In this document: in pieces, positions 34,591-43,533 of the stretch
Position numbering within the stretch: position 1 is the first letter of the stretch
Layout: the number at the start of each line of letters is the position of its first letter
Source of the DNA: Halomonas salipaludis
GTDB lineage: Bacteria > Pseudomonadota > Gammaproteobacteria > Pseudomonadales > Halomonadaceae
Direction: 5' to 3'
Assembly: GCF_002286975.1 (NCBI RefSeq)
Contig: NZ_NSKB01000010.1
Span: 93,545-157,544, forward strand
DNA: 64,000 nt
Made by a program: the position numbers and the translations under genes
Notes under the pieces: generated by a model
What the model saw: the letters and a program-made list of their open reading frames with translations, nothing else
Told to the model about the DNA's origin: nothing
Database searches by the model: none

Positions 34591-35121
34591 ATGGACAAGC
34601 TCTCCCTCGGCACCCTGGGCCAGCATCTGCAGGCCCTTCGGCTGGCGCGGGGCTGGTCGCTATCGCAGCTGGCCGCCGCCGCCGGCATCGCCAAGTCGAA
34701 CCTGTCGCGCCTCGAGCAGGGCAACGGCAACCCCACCCTGGACACCATCTGGCGCTTGGCGGTGCAGTTGGGCGTGCCCTTCGGCACCCTGGTGGCCCCC
34801 ATCGCCGTGCCGCTGGGCGAGGATGGCGTGGAAGTGCGCCTGATCGACCAGGGCAAGGACCATCCCCAGGTCGACGCCTACTGGATGCGCTGCGCGCCGC
34901 ATACCCTGCGCCACGCCGAGCCACACACACCAGGCGCCCAGGAGTCCCTGACCCTGATCAGCGGCGCCCTGGAGGCCGGCCCGGAAGGTGCCACCAAGAT
35001 GCTGGTGGCCGGCGACAGTCTGACCTTCGCCGCCGACCAGCCCCACGCCTATCGTACCCACGACACCTGGGCCACGCTGCTGATGACCATTGTCTATACC
35101 GGCCAAGGAGACACCCTATGA
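34591..35121 (+). CDS. XRE-cupin transcriptional regulator
   Basis: A 176-residue regulator: XRE/Cro HTH at residues 8-65 (LARGWSLSQLAAAAGIAKSN, LSRLEQGNGNPTLDTIWRLA) and a cupin domain at about 100-172 (GAQESLTLISGALEAG, AGDSLTFAADQPHAYR). XRE-cupin proteins typically regulate the gene next to them in response to a small molecule bound by the cupin. It overlaps azlC by ATGA, so it probably controls the AzlCD exporter from the dyad upstream. Confidence 0.9.
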   Translation: MDKLSLGTLGQHLQALRLARGWSLSQLAAAAGIAKSNLSRLEQGNGNPTLDTIWRLAVQLGVPFGTLVAPIAVPLGEDGVEVRLIDQGKDHPQVDAYWMRCAPHTLRHAEPHTPGAQESLTLISGALEAGPEGATKMLVAGDSLTFAADQPHAYRTHDTWATLLMTIVYTGQGDTL

Positions 35122-35846
35122 GCCAGGCCTCCCAGACGCTGCCACGCCCGTGGCTGACCGGCCTGCGCGAGGCCATCCCGCTGCTCGGCGGCTATGTACC
35201 GGTCGCCATCTCCTTTGGGCTGATTGCCACCCAGGCCGGTTTCAGTGCCTGGGAAGCCGTGCTGATCTCGACGCTGCTGTATGCCGGGGCCGCGCAATTC
35301 CTGTTCGTCGGCATGGTCGCCGCCGGGTCGCCATTGTGGCTAGTGGTCGGCATGACACTGCTAATCAACCTGCGTCATGTGGTCTACGCGCCCAATATCG
35401 CGCCCTGGCTGACCACCAGCCGCTGGTGGCCCTGGCTGATGCACGGCCTTACCGACCAGATCTTCGCCCTGGCCCATAGCCGCCTGCCGCAGATGCCGGC
35501 CGACCGGCGCCTCGGCTGGTTCACCGGCGCGGCCCTACTGGCCTGGTTCAGCTGGATCGGCGGCACCGCGCTGGGCGCCGTGGCCGGCGAAGAGCTGACC
35601 CGCCGCTGGCCACTGCTGGGTGAGGTGATGCCGTTTGCCATGCCGGCACTGTTCCTGGTGCTGTTGGCACCACGCTTCACCTCGCGACGCTGGTCGCTGG
35701 CGCTGTTCAGCAGTATCGCCATCGCCTTGCTGCTCAACGTGTTCGGGCTGACCAATGCGGCGATCCCCCTCGCCGCCATCTGTGGCGCCGCCTGTTTCTA
35801 CCTGGTGAGATCCGGCACCACTGCCCGAGGAGATCGCAATGAGTAA
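35118..35846 (+). CDS. azlC: AzlC family branched-chain amino acid exporter subunit
   Basis: A 242-residue inner-membrane protein of the AzlC family with the N-terminal signature GLREAIPLLGGYVPVAISFG and about seven helices. AzlC and AzlD together export branched-chain amino acids or analogues (AzlCD in Bacillus; YgaZH in E. coli). Overlaps both the XRE gene and azlD. Confidence 0.9.
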   Translation: MSQASQTLPRPWLTGLREAIPLLGGYVPVAISFGLIATQAGFSAWEAVLISTLLYAGAAQFLFVGMVAAGSPLWLVVGMTLLINLRHVVYAPNIAPWLTTSRWWPWLMHGLTDQIFALAHSRLPQMPADRRLGWFTGAALLAWFSWIGGTALGAVAGEELTRRWPLLGEVMPFAMPALFLVLLAPRFTSRRWSLALFSSIAIALLLNVFGLTNAAIPLAAICGAACFYLVRSGTTARGDRNE

Positions 35847-36177
35847 TGCCCTATGGCTCGCCATGCTCGCCACGGCGCTGGGCACCCTGCTGATGCGGCT
35901 GCTACCACTGCTGTGGATGCGCCGCCGCCTCGCGCGACTCGACGGCGATGACGATGGGCTCGACGCCATGCCTCAGTGGCTCGGCATCCTTGGCCCCTTG
36001 ATGATCGCTGCGGTGCTGGGTGTCTCGCTGGTCCCTACCACTGCCGATGCGACGTCCTGGCTCGCCACCGCGATTGGTGTGGCCGCCACCCTGGCGGTGT
36101 GGTGGAAACTGCGCTCGCTGGGCTGGCCGGTCGCCGCGGGTGTGGCGGCCTATGGGGTGGTGATGCTGCTTGGGTAA
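35839..36177 (+). CDS. azlD: AzlD domain membrane protein
   Basis: A 112-residue protein with four hydrophobic segments, the small partner of AzlC. It carries the usual N-terminal LLMRLLPLL and a mid-protein LGPLMIAAVLGVSLVP. Eight-base overlap with azlC. Completes the XRE-cupin-azlC-azlD operon. Confidence 0.88.
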   Translation: MSNALWLAMLATALGTLLMRLLPLLWMRRRLARLDGDDDGLDAMPQWLGILGPLMIAAVLGVSLVPTTADATSWLATAIGVAATLAVWWKLRSLGWPVAAGVAAYGVVMLLG

Positions 36178-36324
36178 GGCTTTCTACCCAACGCTCCCTA
36201 ATGGAAAGGGCTGGCAGCCATGTGCAGGAATGCTAAAGTTATTGTGCCGCCCCCATGAGCAGCATCCCCGGCGGCTAACACGAAGGAATGGCACCACTTC
36301 TCGTGGTCAGAAAAGGGACGTCCA

Positions 36325-36801
36325 ATGAAGATTAAACATTCCATCTGTACTGGAATCGCTCTGCTTGCCCTCTTTGTCACGACAGCTGCCCAGGCCGAGG
36401 AACCGCTGGCAGAAGCCGAACTCAGCAGCGGTCTGGCCATCGCCCAGGTGACGGAGGCCAGTCGTGCTGACGGCGTTCTTACCGTCAGGGTTGGCTTTGT
36501 CGCGCCGGAGGGCGCACGCAACACCACCCAGAGCGAGCGGGAAACGATCTATGGCTCCGTCAGTAGAAATGTTTACCGTCAGGATCTCTATATCATCGCA
36601 GGCGAGAATCGACATCTGCTGCTGGCCGACACCGAGGGCACGCCTTTGACCGTCCGAACGCTGCAGATCACCCGCGACGGCGATAGGGTTAGCGGGACCT
36701 GGTGGGGCAAGTTTCCCGCCCCCGAAGAGGACATAGAGAGCTTTTCACTGGCCCTCCCCGGCGGCATGCTCTTCGATAACGTGCCGATCAGCGATGAGTA
36801 G
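36325..36801 (+). CDS. Exported protein of unknown function paired with an OmpA-domain protein
   Basis: A 158-residue protein with a clear signal peptide (1-24, ending AQA) and a predominantly beta-strand mature part (VLTVRVGFVAPEGA, TVRTLQITRDGDRVSGTWWG). No lipobox and no family recognised. It overlaps the OmpA-domain gene by 8 bases, so the two proteins are translationally coupled and probably work together in the envelope. Confidence 0.65.
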   Translation: MKIKHSICTGIALLALFVTTAAQAEEPLAEAELSSGLAIAQVTEASRADGVLTVRVGFVAPEGARNTTQSERETIYGSVSRNVYRQDLYIIAGENRHLLLADTEGTPLTVRTLQITRDGDRVSGTWWGKFPAPEEDIESFSLALPGGMLFDNVPISDE

Positions 36802-37435
36802 TCGATTAGCGTTCACCGCTGCCTGGGGAGGTATCGCACTGATGGCGAGCATGGCGTTTGCCGCCGATGACGACATGCGCGCCCCCGATCTCCCATCCGC
36901 TGTGATCTTGCCAGTCGAACGGGTGGTGCTCCCGATCGAACGGACGGTGATTCCGATTGAGGGTATCGCCTTGGGCACCGTTGTCTCGGTATCGTCACTG
37001 GCCGAGCAGGCGATGACCCTCTCCGACAGCAGCGACACCATCGAGACCACCGTTGTCGACGACCAGATCCGGCTATCGATATCCGGTGACGTACTTTTCG
37101 ATTTCGACAGCGACGCGATCCAACCTGAGGGCGCACAGGTACTCGAGGAACTGGCAGCCTTGCTAAGCGAGTCCGATATTGAAGCGGTGCTTGTCGAAGG
37201 GCATACCGACAGCATCGGCTCGGCCAGCTACAATCTCCAATTATCGGAGCGTCGCGCCCAGTCGGCCATCGATTGGCTGACCGAGAACGAGGGGCTTTCC
37301 GGTATCGAGTTCACGCCTGAAGGCCACGGCTTCGAACGTCCGGTGGCGGACAACACCCATTCGGACGGGTCCGACAACCCCGAGGGTCGCCAGCAGAATC
37401 GCCGCGTCGAATTCGTCATCGATGAGGGTGGCTGA
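36794..37435 (+). CDS. OmpA-like peptidoglycan-binding domain protein
   Basis: A 213-residue exported protein: signal peptide 1-23; a proline-rich heptad repeat at 38-58 (ILPVERV, VLPIERT, VIPIEGI); then a C-terminal OmpA domain (95-210) with LFDFDSDAI, GHTDSIGSASYNLQLSERRA and QQNRRVEFVI. The Asp and Arg that hold diaminopimelate are present (in HTDS and SERRA). There is no N-terminal beta-barrel and no lipobox, so its membrane link is unclear; the partner gene upstream may provide it. Confidence 0.82.
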   Translation: MSSRLAFTAAWGGIALMASMAFAADDDMRAPDLPSAVILPVERVVLPIERTVIPIEGIALGTVVSVSSLAEQAMTLSDSSDTIETTVVDDQIRLSISGDVLFDFDSDAIQPEGAQVLEELAALLSESDIEAVLVEGHTDSIGSASYNLQLSERRAQSAIDWLTENEGLSGIEFTPEGHGFERPVADNTHSDGSDNPEGRQQNRRVEFVIDEGG

Positions 37436-37591
37436 ACACAGCGTGAAGCGGCGCTTCGCTGCAGCTGCCGGGCGACTGGCCCTGCTGCCGATGGCAGCTT
37501 CCGCGGCAGCTAATTGCCCCGCCGAGTCCAACGCCGACCCGACCTCGCCGACGGCGTGGAGCCGGGAGTATGGCGACAGCCCATCCCCTTG

Positions 37592-38776
37592 TCAGAGCTT
37601 GACGGTGGGATCGTCAAAGCCGCGGGGGACATACAGGTTGTGCTCGCCTAGGTTCTTGACGTCCGTTTCACCGCACAGCGCCATGGTGACATCCAGCTCC
37701 TTGTGGATGATCTCGAGCGCCCGGGTCACGCCGGCCTCGCCTGCCGCCCCCAGGCCATAGGTGTAGGCTCTGCCGATATAGGTGCCCTTGGCGCCCAGGG
37801 CCAGCGCCTTGAGTACGTCCTGGCCTGAGCGAATCCCCGAATCGAGGTGCACTTCCACGTCATCGCCGACCGCGTCCATGATCGCCGGCAGCATGCGAAT
37901 GGAGCTGACGGCGCCGTCGAGCTGGCGGCCGCCGTGATTGGAGACGATGATGGCATCGGCGCCAATCTCGGCGGCACGCCGAGCATCCTCCGGCGCCATG
38001 ATGCCCTTGACGATCAGCTTGCCACCCCACCACTCCTTGAACTGGGCAATACGTTTCCAGTCCAGCGAGACGTCGAATGCTTCCGCCGTCCAGGTGGAGA
38101 GCGACGAGGGGTCGCTCACCCCTTTGGCATGGCCGACGATATTGCCGAAGGAGCGGCGCTTGGTGCGCAGCATCTCCAGCCCCCAGGGAATCTTGGTGGC
38201 CATGTCGGCAATCGAGCGCGCGGTCAGCTTGGGCGGGGCCGACAGCCCGTTCTTGATGTCCTTGTGACGCTGGCCAAGCACCTGCAGATCGACCGTGACA
38301 ACGATCGCCGAGCAGTTGGCAGCCTTGGCGCGCTCGAACAGGCGACGCATGAAGTCGTCATCCTTGAGCGTATAGACCTGGAACCAGAACGGCTTGGTCG
38401 TATGCTCGGCCACGTCCTCGATCGAGCAGATCGACATGGTCGAGAGCGTATAGGGCACGCCGAACGCCTCGGCCGCCCGGGCCGCCTTGATCTCTCCATC
38501 GGCCGACTGCATGCCAGTGAGCCCAACCGGCGCCAGCGCCACCGGCATGGCCACGTCTTCACCGATCATCTGACTACGCGTGGTGCGCCCGGCCATATCC
38601 ACCGCCACCCGCTGCTTGAGGTGGATATGCTGGAAGTCGCTGGTGTTTTCGCGAAAGGTTTGCTCGGTCCAGCTGCCGGACTCGGCATAGTCGTAGAACA
38701 TCTTGGGGGTGCGCCGCGCGTAGTGGCGTCGCAGATCTTCGATATTGGTATAGATCGGCATTTCGGCTCTCGGCAT
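37592..38776 (-). CDS. lldD: FMN-dependent alpha-hydroxy-acid dehydrogenase (L-lactate dehydrogenase-like)
   Basis: A 394-residue FMN enzyme of the L-lactate dehydrogenase / glycolate oxidase family. The catalytic segment SNHGGRQLDG carries His281 and Arg; FMN-binding parts include LAPVGLTGM and FQVYTLKD, and the C-terminal GAKGTYIGRAYTYGLG. Its full-length TIM barrel oxidises an L-2-hydroxy acid and feeds electrons to quinone or oxygen. The symbol reflects similarity; other hydroxy acids are possible. ATG 38761 is an alternative start. Divergent from the FadD-like gene. Confidence 0.85.
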   Translation of the reverse strand: MPRAEMPIYTNIEDLRRHYARRTPKMFYDYAESGSWTEQTFRENTSDFQHIHLKQRVAVDMAGRTTRSQMIGEDVAMPVALAPVGLTGMQSADGEIKAARAAEAFGVPYTLSTMSICSIEDVAEHTTKPFWFQVYTLKDDDFMRRLFERAKAANCSAIVVTVDLQVLGQRHKDIKNGLSAPPKLTARSIADMATKIPWGLEMLRTKRRSFGNIVGHAKGVSDPSSLSTWTAEAFDVSLDWKRIAQFKEWWGGKLIVKGIMAPEDARRAAEIGADAIIVSNHGGRQLDGAVSSIRMLPAIMDAVGDDVEVHLDSGIRSGQDVLKALALGAKGTYIGRAYTYGLGAAGEAGVTRALEIIHKELDVTMALCGETDVKNLGEHNLYVPRGFDDPTVKL

Positions 38777-38928
38777 GTCGTTGGTGTCTTAACGTTATCC
38801 ACATGCCGTCGACAAAGCCATCATGGCCCCTCCCCCAAGGCGATACGAAAGGAGATGCAATAACGGCGATTTACCGCTAATAAGAGAAGCTATAACGATA
38901 AGGATGACTGAGCTTAGTAAGGAGCCGC

Positions 38929-40689
38929 ATGGAGTCACCGCCGATCGCCACCCAAGACCGCCCGTGGGTCCACCACTACGGCCAGATTCCGGCCGAATTG
39001 CCGCCCCCGGAACACCCCAACCTGGCCGCGTTGATCAGCGCCAGCGCCGAGCGCTTCGCCGCTCGGAAGGCGTTCACCAGCTGCATGCCCAATGGCATGA
39101 ACGGCTCCCTGAGCCATGCCCAGGTCGATGCCGTCTCCGACGCCTTCGCCGTCTATCTTCGCGAAGGGCTGGGGCTGGCGCCCGGCAGCCGCGTGGCGGT
39201 GCAGCTGCCCAACTGCCTGAGCTACCCAGTGGTGGTCTTCGGGATCCTCAAGGCCGGCTGCGTGCTGGTGAACACCAACCCGCTCTACACCGCCTCGGAG
39301 ATGACCCAGCAGTTCGCCGACAGCGGCGCCGAGGCGCTGGTCATCGTCGATCTGTTCGTCGACAAACTGCCCGAGGTGCTGCCCCATACCGCCATCCGCC
39401 ATGTGGTGGTGGCAAGCCTGGCGCAGTTCTTCCCACCAGTGGTGCGCCAGGTGGTGAAGGCGGTACTCAGGTACTGGAACCAGGTAATCCCGCCCTGCCG
39501 CGTGGCGGCGACTCCGCTTGGCCAGGCGCTGGCCCAGGGCAGGCAGCTGCGCCAGGCGCGCGGGATCGAGGTCGCCAACTACTGGCGCGACCTGGGCCTG
39601 GAGAGCCTCGCCGCGCTGCAGTACACCGGCGGCACCACCGGCATTGCCAAGGGCGCCATGCTCAGCCACGGCAACCTGCTCGCCAATGTGGCGCAGATCG
39701 ACGCCATGGCCGGCTCGCATATCAGCGACGGTGAGGAGTGCGTGCTCACCGCCCTGCCGCTCTATCATATCTTCGCCTTCTCGGTGAACCTGCTCGCCTT
39801 CTTCAAACACGGCGCCCACAACGTTCTGGTGCCCAACCCGCGGCCGATACAGAACCTGCAGCGGGCGATCGAGAATTACCCGATCAGCTGGATCAGCGGG
39901 GTGAACACACTGTTCAATGCCCTGCTCAACGAGGAGTGGTTCACCCTCTACCCGCCGCGCCGGCTGCGCGCGGCAGTGGCTGGCGGCGCGGCGCTACATG
40001 CCGCCGTGGCCGAGCGCTGGGAGCGAGTCACCGGCACTCCACTGGTGGAGGGTTACGGCCTTACCGAGAGCTCGCCGGTGGTGTGTTTCAATCCGCTGGT
40101 CGGGACGCGCAAGCCGGGCAGCATCGGCATCCCAGTGCCGGATACCGAGGTCCGCCTGATCGACGCCAGCGACCGGCCGGTCGCTCGCGGTGAGGCGGGG
40201 GAGCTCACCGTCCGTGGGCCCCAGGTGATGCAGGGCTACTGGCAGCAGCCGGAGGCAAGCACCGAGACCCTGCGCGACGGCTGGCTGCATACCGGCGATG
40301 TCGCCGCCATGGACGAAGACGGCTACCTGCGCATCGTCGACCGCAAGAAGGACCTGATCCTGGTCAGCGGCTTCAACGTCTACCCCAACGAAGTGGAGGC
40401 GTGCATCGCCCTGCTCGACGCCGTCCACGAGGTGGGGGTAATCGGTGTGCCCGACGCCGAGACCGGTGAAGCCGTGCGCGCCTATATCGTCACCCGCGGT
40501 GAACTCGACCGCGAGACGGTGACAGCCCACTGCCGGCAGCATCTGGCCCGCTACAAGGTCCCCAAGCAGGTAGCATTCATCGATGACCTACCCAAGAGCC
40601 CCATCGGCAAGGTGCTGCGCAAGGACCTGCGCGCCGACTACCTGAAGAAGCATCCTGACACCGCCACCGCCGGGAGCCGCGTATGCTGA
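38929..40689 (+). CDS. Long-chain fatty-acid-CoA ligase (FadD-like)
   Basis: A 586-residue ANL-family ligase. The P-loop is YTGGTTGIAKGAML; further motifs are GYGLTESSPVVCFNP, HTGDVAAMDEDGYLRIVDRK and SGFNVYPNEVEACI, and the terminal Lys is in SPIGKVLRK. The N-terminal pattern and length match FadD-type long-chain acyl-CoA synthetases. It overlaps the BASS transporter gene by seven bases, an unusual pairing that suggests the carrier brings in the acid that the ligase activates (inference). Confidence 0.87.
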   Translation: MESPPIATQDRPWVHHYGQIPAELPPPEHPNLAALISASAERFAARKAFTSCMPNGMNGSLSHAQVDAVSDAFAVYLREGLGLAPGSRVAVQLPNCLSYPVVVFGILKAGCVLVNTNPLYTASEMTQQFADSGAEALVIVDLFVDKLPEVLPHTAIRHVVVASLAQFFPPVVRQVVKAVLRYWNQVIPPCRVAATPLGQALAQGRQLRQARGIEVANYWRDLGLESLAALQYTGGTTGIAKGAMLSHGNLLANVAQIDAMAGSHISDGEECVLTALPLYHIFAFSVNLLAFFKHGAHNVLVPNPRPIQNLQRAIENYPISWISGVNTLFNALLNEEWFTLYPPRRLRAAVAGGAALHAAVAERWERVTGTPLVEGYGLTESSPVVCFNPLVGTRKPGSIGIPVPDTEVRLIDASDRPVARGEAGELTVRGPQVMQGYWQQPEASTETLRDGWLHTGDVAAMDEDGYLRIVDRKKDLILVSGFNVYPNEVEACIALLDAVHEVGVIGVPDAETGEAVRAYIVTRGELDRETVTAHCRQHLARYKVPKQVAFIDDLPKSPIGKVLRKDLRADYLKKHPDTATAGSRVC

Positions 40690-41594
40690 GCCCACTCGAG
40701 GAAACGCTGCTGGCCATCATGATGGCCGTGATCATGCTGGGCATGGGGTCGTCGCTGACCTTCAAGGACTTCCGCATCGCCATGCGCCACCCCCAGGCAA
40801 TCGGCATCGGCTTCGCCTCCCAGTACCTGTTCATGCCGCTGATCGCCTTCCTGATCGGCCGCGCTCTGCAGTTGCCGCCCATCCAGGCGGTCAGCCTGAT
40901 CTTGATGGGCTGCGTGCCCGGCGGTACCACCTCCAATATCTTCGCTTACTTCTCGAAGAGCCTGCTCGGCCTCTCCATCCTGATGACGGTCTGCTCGACC
41001 CTGCTGGCGGTGATCATGGTGCCGCTGGTGCTGGCCCTCTACACCACCGGCATCGACGCCGCCTTCCGGATCCCCTCGGGCAATATCATCGCGGTGCTCG
41101 GCGTGTTGCTGGTGCCGACCCTGTTCGGCATGTGGCTGCGCCGGCGCAACGCCAACCTCGGCGCCTGCACCGAGTTGATGGGCGGCATCCTCGGCGTGGT
41201 GGTGATCGTCTTTTTGATCGCGACCTGGGTGCCACGCAACTGGCAGCTATTGATGACCACCGGCCCCGAGATCTACCTGGCGGCCATCGGCCTCGGCCTG
41301 TGCGGCTTCCTGATCGGCTACTGGTTCAGCCGTGCCGCCCGCCTCAACCCGCTCAAGGCGCGCACCGTGTCGCTGGAGACCGGGATCCAGAATGGGCCGC
41401 TGGCGGTGCTGATCGTGACCCTCTCGTTCAGCGGGGAGACTCAACAGCAGATGCTGTTGATCCCGGTGATGTACTCGCTGTTTATCGTCATCACCTCCAC
41501 CGTCGTGACCTTCTACTACCGCCGGCGCAGCCTGCGCGAGGAGCTCGCCCGCGACCAGGCGAAGGTCGAAACCGCGGCGGCGGCCAGGGGCTGA
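40683..41594 (+). CDS. Bile acid:sodium symporter (BASS) family transporter
   Basis: A 303-residue, roughly 9-10 helix membrane protein with BASS signatures: MGCVPGGTTSNIFAYFSKS in the crossover region and SLETGIQNGPLAVLIVTL near the C-terminus. BASS proteins are Na+-coupled carriers of organic anions. Translationally coupled to the FadD-like ligase. Confidence 0.88.
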   Translation: MLSPLEETLLAIMMAVIMLGMGSSLTFKDFRIAMRHPQAIGIGFASQYLFMPLIAFLIGRALQLPPIQAVSLILMGCVPGGTTSNIFAYFSKSLLGLSILMTVCSTLLAVIMVPLVLALYTTGIDAAFRIPSGNIIAVLGVLLVPTLFGMWLRRRNANLGACTELMGGILGVVVIVFLIATWVPRNWQLLMTTGPEIYLAAIGLGLCGFLIGYWFSRAARLNPLKARTVSLETGIQNGPLAVLIVTLSFSGETQQQMLLIPVMYSLFIVITSTVVTFYYRRRSLREELARDQAKVETAAAARG

Positions 41595-41731
41595 GGCGTA
41601 GCAAGAACCACCAGGCGAAGCACTCACTTGCTTGATCTGCCACTGGAATTCTTGCCATCCCAACTTCACCATTGCAGTAGGGATCTAAAAGGGGCTCGTG
41701 TTGATGACTCATCATGGAGGAGGACGCGGCA

Positions 41732-43333
41732 ATGGCCGATCAACCACGCCAGCAAGTGAACTATGAGGATATTTCTGGGGACCAGGGGGGAGGCGGCGAG
41801 CGATCCGCCAAAATGATCTGGGGCCTGCGCGCCTTCGGGCTGGTCATGGCACTGATCGTGTGGATCGCCATGGGCTTCGCCGAGGGGCTCTCATCGGACG
41901 CTCGCTGGGTCGCCGCAATCGGCACCCTGATGGCGGTATGGTGGATGACCGAGGCGATTCCACTCTCGGTGACCTCGCTGCTGCCGATCGTGCTGATCCC
42001 AATGCTCACCGAGCGCACCGTGAGCCAGGCCACCTCCCCCTATGCCAGCCCTATCGTGTTCCTCTTCCTCGGCGGCTTCTTGATCGCCATCGCGATGGAG
42101 AAGTGGAACCTGCACCGCCGTATTGCGCTGCTGACGCTGGCACGAGTGGGCGTCGAGCCCAAGCGCATCGTCCTAGGTATGATGCTCGCCACGGGCTTTC
42201 TGTCGATGTGGGTCTCGAATACTGCGACGACACTGATGATGCTGCCCATCGGCCTCTCCGTACTGGCCCTGATTGCCGAGCGAACTGACACCACGGACAC
42301 CGACGGCCAGTCACAGCACGAGCACCAGCCGGGCCATGTGGACATCATGGCCGACGACAACATCAAGCGCTTCGGCCTGTGCCTGCTGCTGGCGATCGCC
42401 TGGTCGGCCAGCATGGGCGGCCTCGGCACCTTGCTCGGCAGCCCACCCAACGCCATCGTCGCCGGTTACGCCGCCGACGAGCTCGGGCGCAACATCGGCT
42501 TCCTCGAGTGGATGATGCTCGGCGTTCCCCTCGCTTTCACCTTCATCTTTGCTGGCTGGATACTGATGACCCGGGTGCTCTACCCCTTCAAGGTCGATGA
42601 GATCCCCGGTGGCAAGGAGATGATCGCCGGCGAGATCCACAAGCTTGGCAGGTTCAGCCAGGGCGAGAAGATGGTGATGCTGGTGTTCTGCTCGGCGGCA
42701 TTCCTGTGGGTAGTGCCGGGGCTGCTCGGCAATCTCCCCGGGATTGGCGAGCGGCTGGGACCGCTGGGTGAACTCAACGACACGGCTATCGCCATCGCCG
42801 CCGGCATCGCCATGTTCATCCTGCCCGGCAAGGGCCGTGGCGAGATGGTACTGACCTGGCAGGATGCCGAGAAAGGGCTGCCGTGGGGGGTGCTGCTGCT
42901 GTTCGGTGGTGGCCTGAGCCTCGCCGGTGCCGTCGCCGCGTCCGGCCTCGACGGCTGGTTCGGTGAGCAGGTCACTGGCCTCGGCATGCTGCCGATCATC
43001 CTGCTGGTGGCTGCCGTCGCCACGATCATCATGTTCCTCACCGAGGTGACCAGCAACACCGCCACCGCCGCGACCTTCATCCCCGTGCTCGGCGGCGTTG
43101 CCGTCGGCATCGGCGCGGATCCGATGACGCTGCTGATCCCGGCCGCCTTTGCCGCGACCTGCGCCTTCATGCTACCGGTGGGTACGCCGCCGAACGCCAT
43201 CGTGTTCGGCACCGGGGCCGTCTCCATCGGCCAGATGGCACGTGGCGGCGTGGTGCTCAACGTCGTGGGTATCGTCCTGATCACCCTGTTCTGCTACCTG
43301 ATCGGCGGCTTCGCACTGGGGCTCGAGTTCTGA
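41732..43333 (+). CDS. SLC13/DASS-family sodium:anion symporter
   Basis: A 533-residue DASS-family carrier. The two substrate/Na+ motifs are visible: MWVSNTATTLMMLPIG in the first half and TEVTSNTATAATFIPVLG in the second. Further hallmarks are WMTEAIPL and GTPPNAIVFG. GGAGGAGG at 41716-41723 is spaced 8 bases from ATG 41732, so that start is preferred over ATG 41714. Substrates are typically di- or tricarboxylates or sulfate. A strong hairpin follows. Confidence 0.9.
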   Translation: MADQPRQQVNYEDISGDQGGGGERSAKMIWGLRAFGLVMALIVWIAMGFAEGLSSDARWVAAIGTLMAVWWMTEAIPLSVTSLLPIVLIPMLTERTVSQATSPYASPIVFLFLGGFLIAIAMEKWNLHRRIALLTLARVGVEPKRIVLGMMLATGFLSMWVSNTATTLMMLPIGLSVLALIAERTDTTDTDGQSQHEHQPGHVDIMADDNIKRFGLCLLLAIAWSASMGGLGTLLGSPPNAIVAGYAADELGRNIGFLEWMMLGVPLAFTFIFAGWILMTRVLYPFKVDEIPGGKEMIAGEIHKLGRFSQGEKMVMLVFCSAAFLWVVPGLLGNLPGIGERLGPLGELNDTAIAIAAGIAMFILPGKGRGEMVLTWQDAEKGLPWGVLLLFGGGLSLAGAVAASGLDGWFGEQVTGLGMLPIILLVAAVATIIMFLTEVTSNTATAATFIPVLGGVAVGIGADPMTLLIPAAFAATCAFMLPVGTPPNAIVFGTGAVSIGQMARGGVVLNVVGIVLITLFCYLIGGFALGLEF

Positions 43334-43344
43334 TCGACGGTAAA

Positions 43345-43378
43345 AGCGGTGCCGGGCGGGATGCCGCCGGGCACCGCT
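43345..43378 (+). terminator. Strong hairpin after the SLC13 gene
   Basis: Stem of 9 bp (AGCGGTGCC/GGCACCGCT), one mismatch, then 5 more bp, loop GATG. Twelve bases after the stop codon. The remaining gap to 43533 shows no gene. Confidence 0.75.
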
Positions 43379-43533
43379 GATAAACAAGGCCTCCTTACGC
43401 TCAGCTGATGTTCATCGCTACGGAAGTCATGGACGGACTTCCGCACCTTTCTAACCTATATCGCCAGTTCATCTCGCCCCTCCTCCTTTTCAACTGACCA
43501 CCATCTTTGGGCATTTGACACTACATACAGGAC

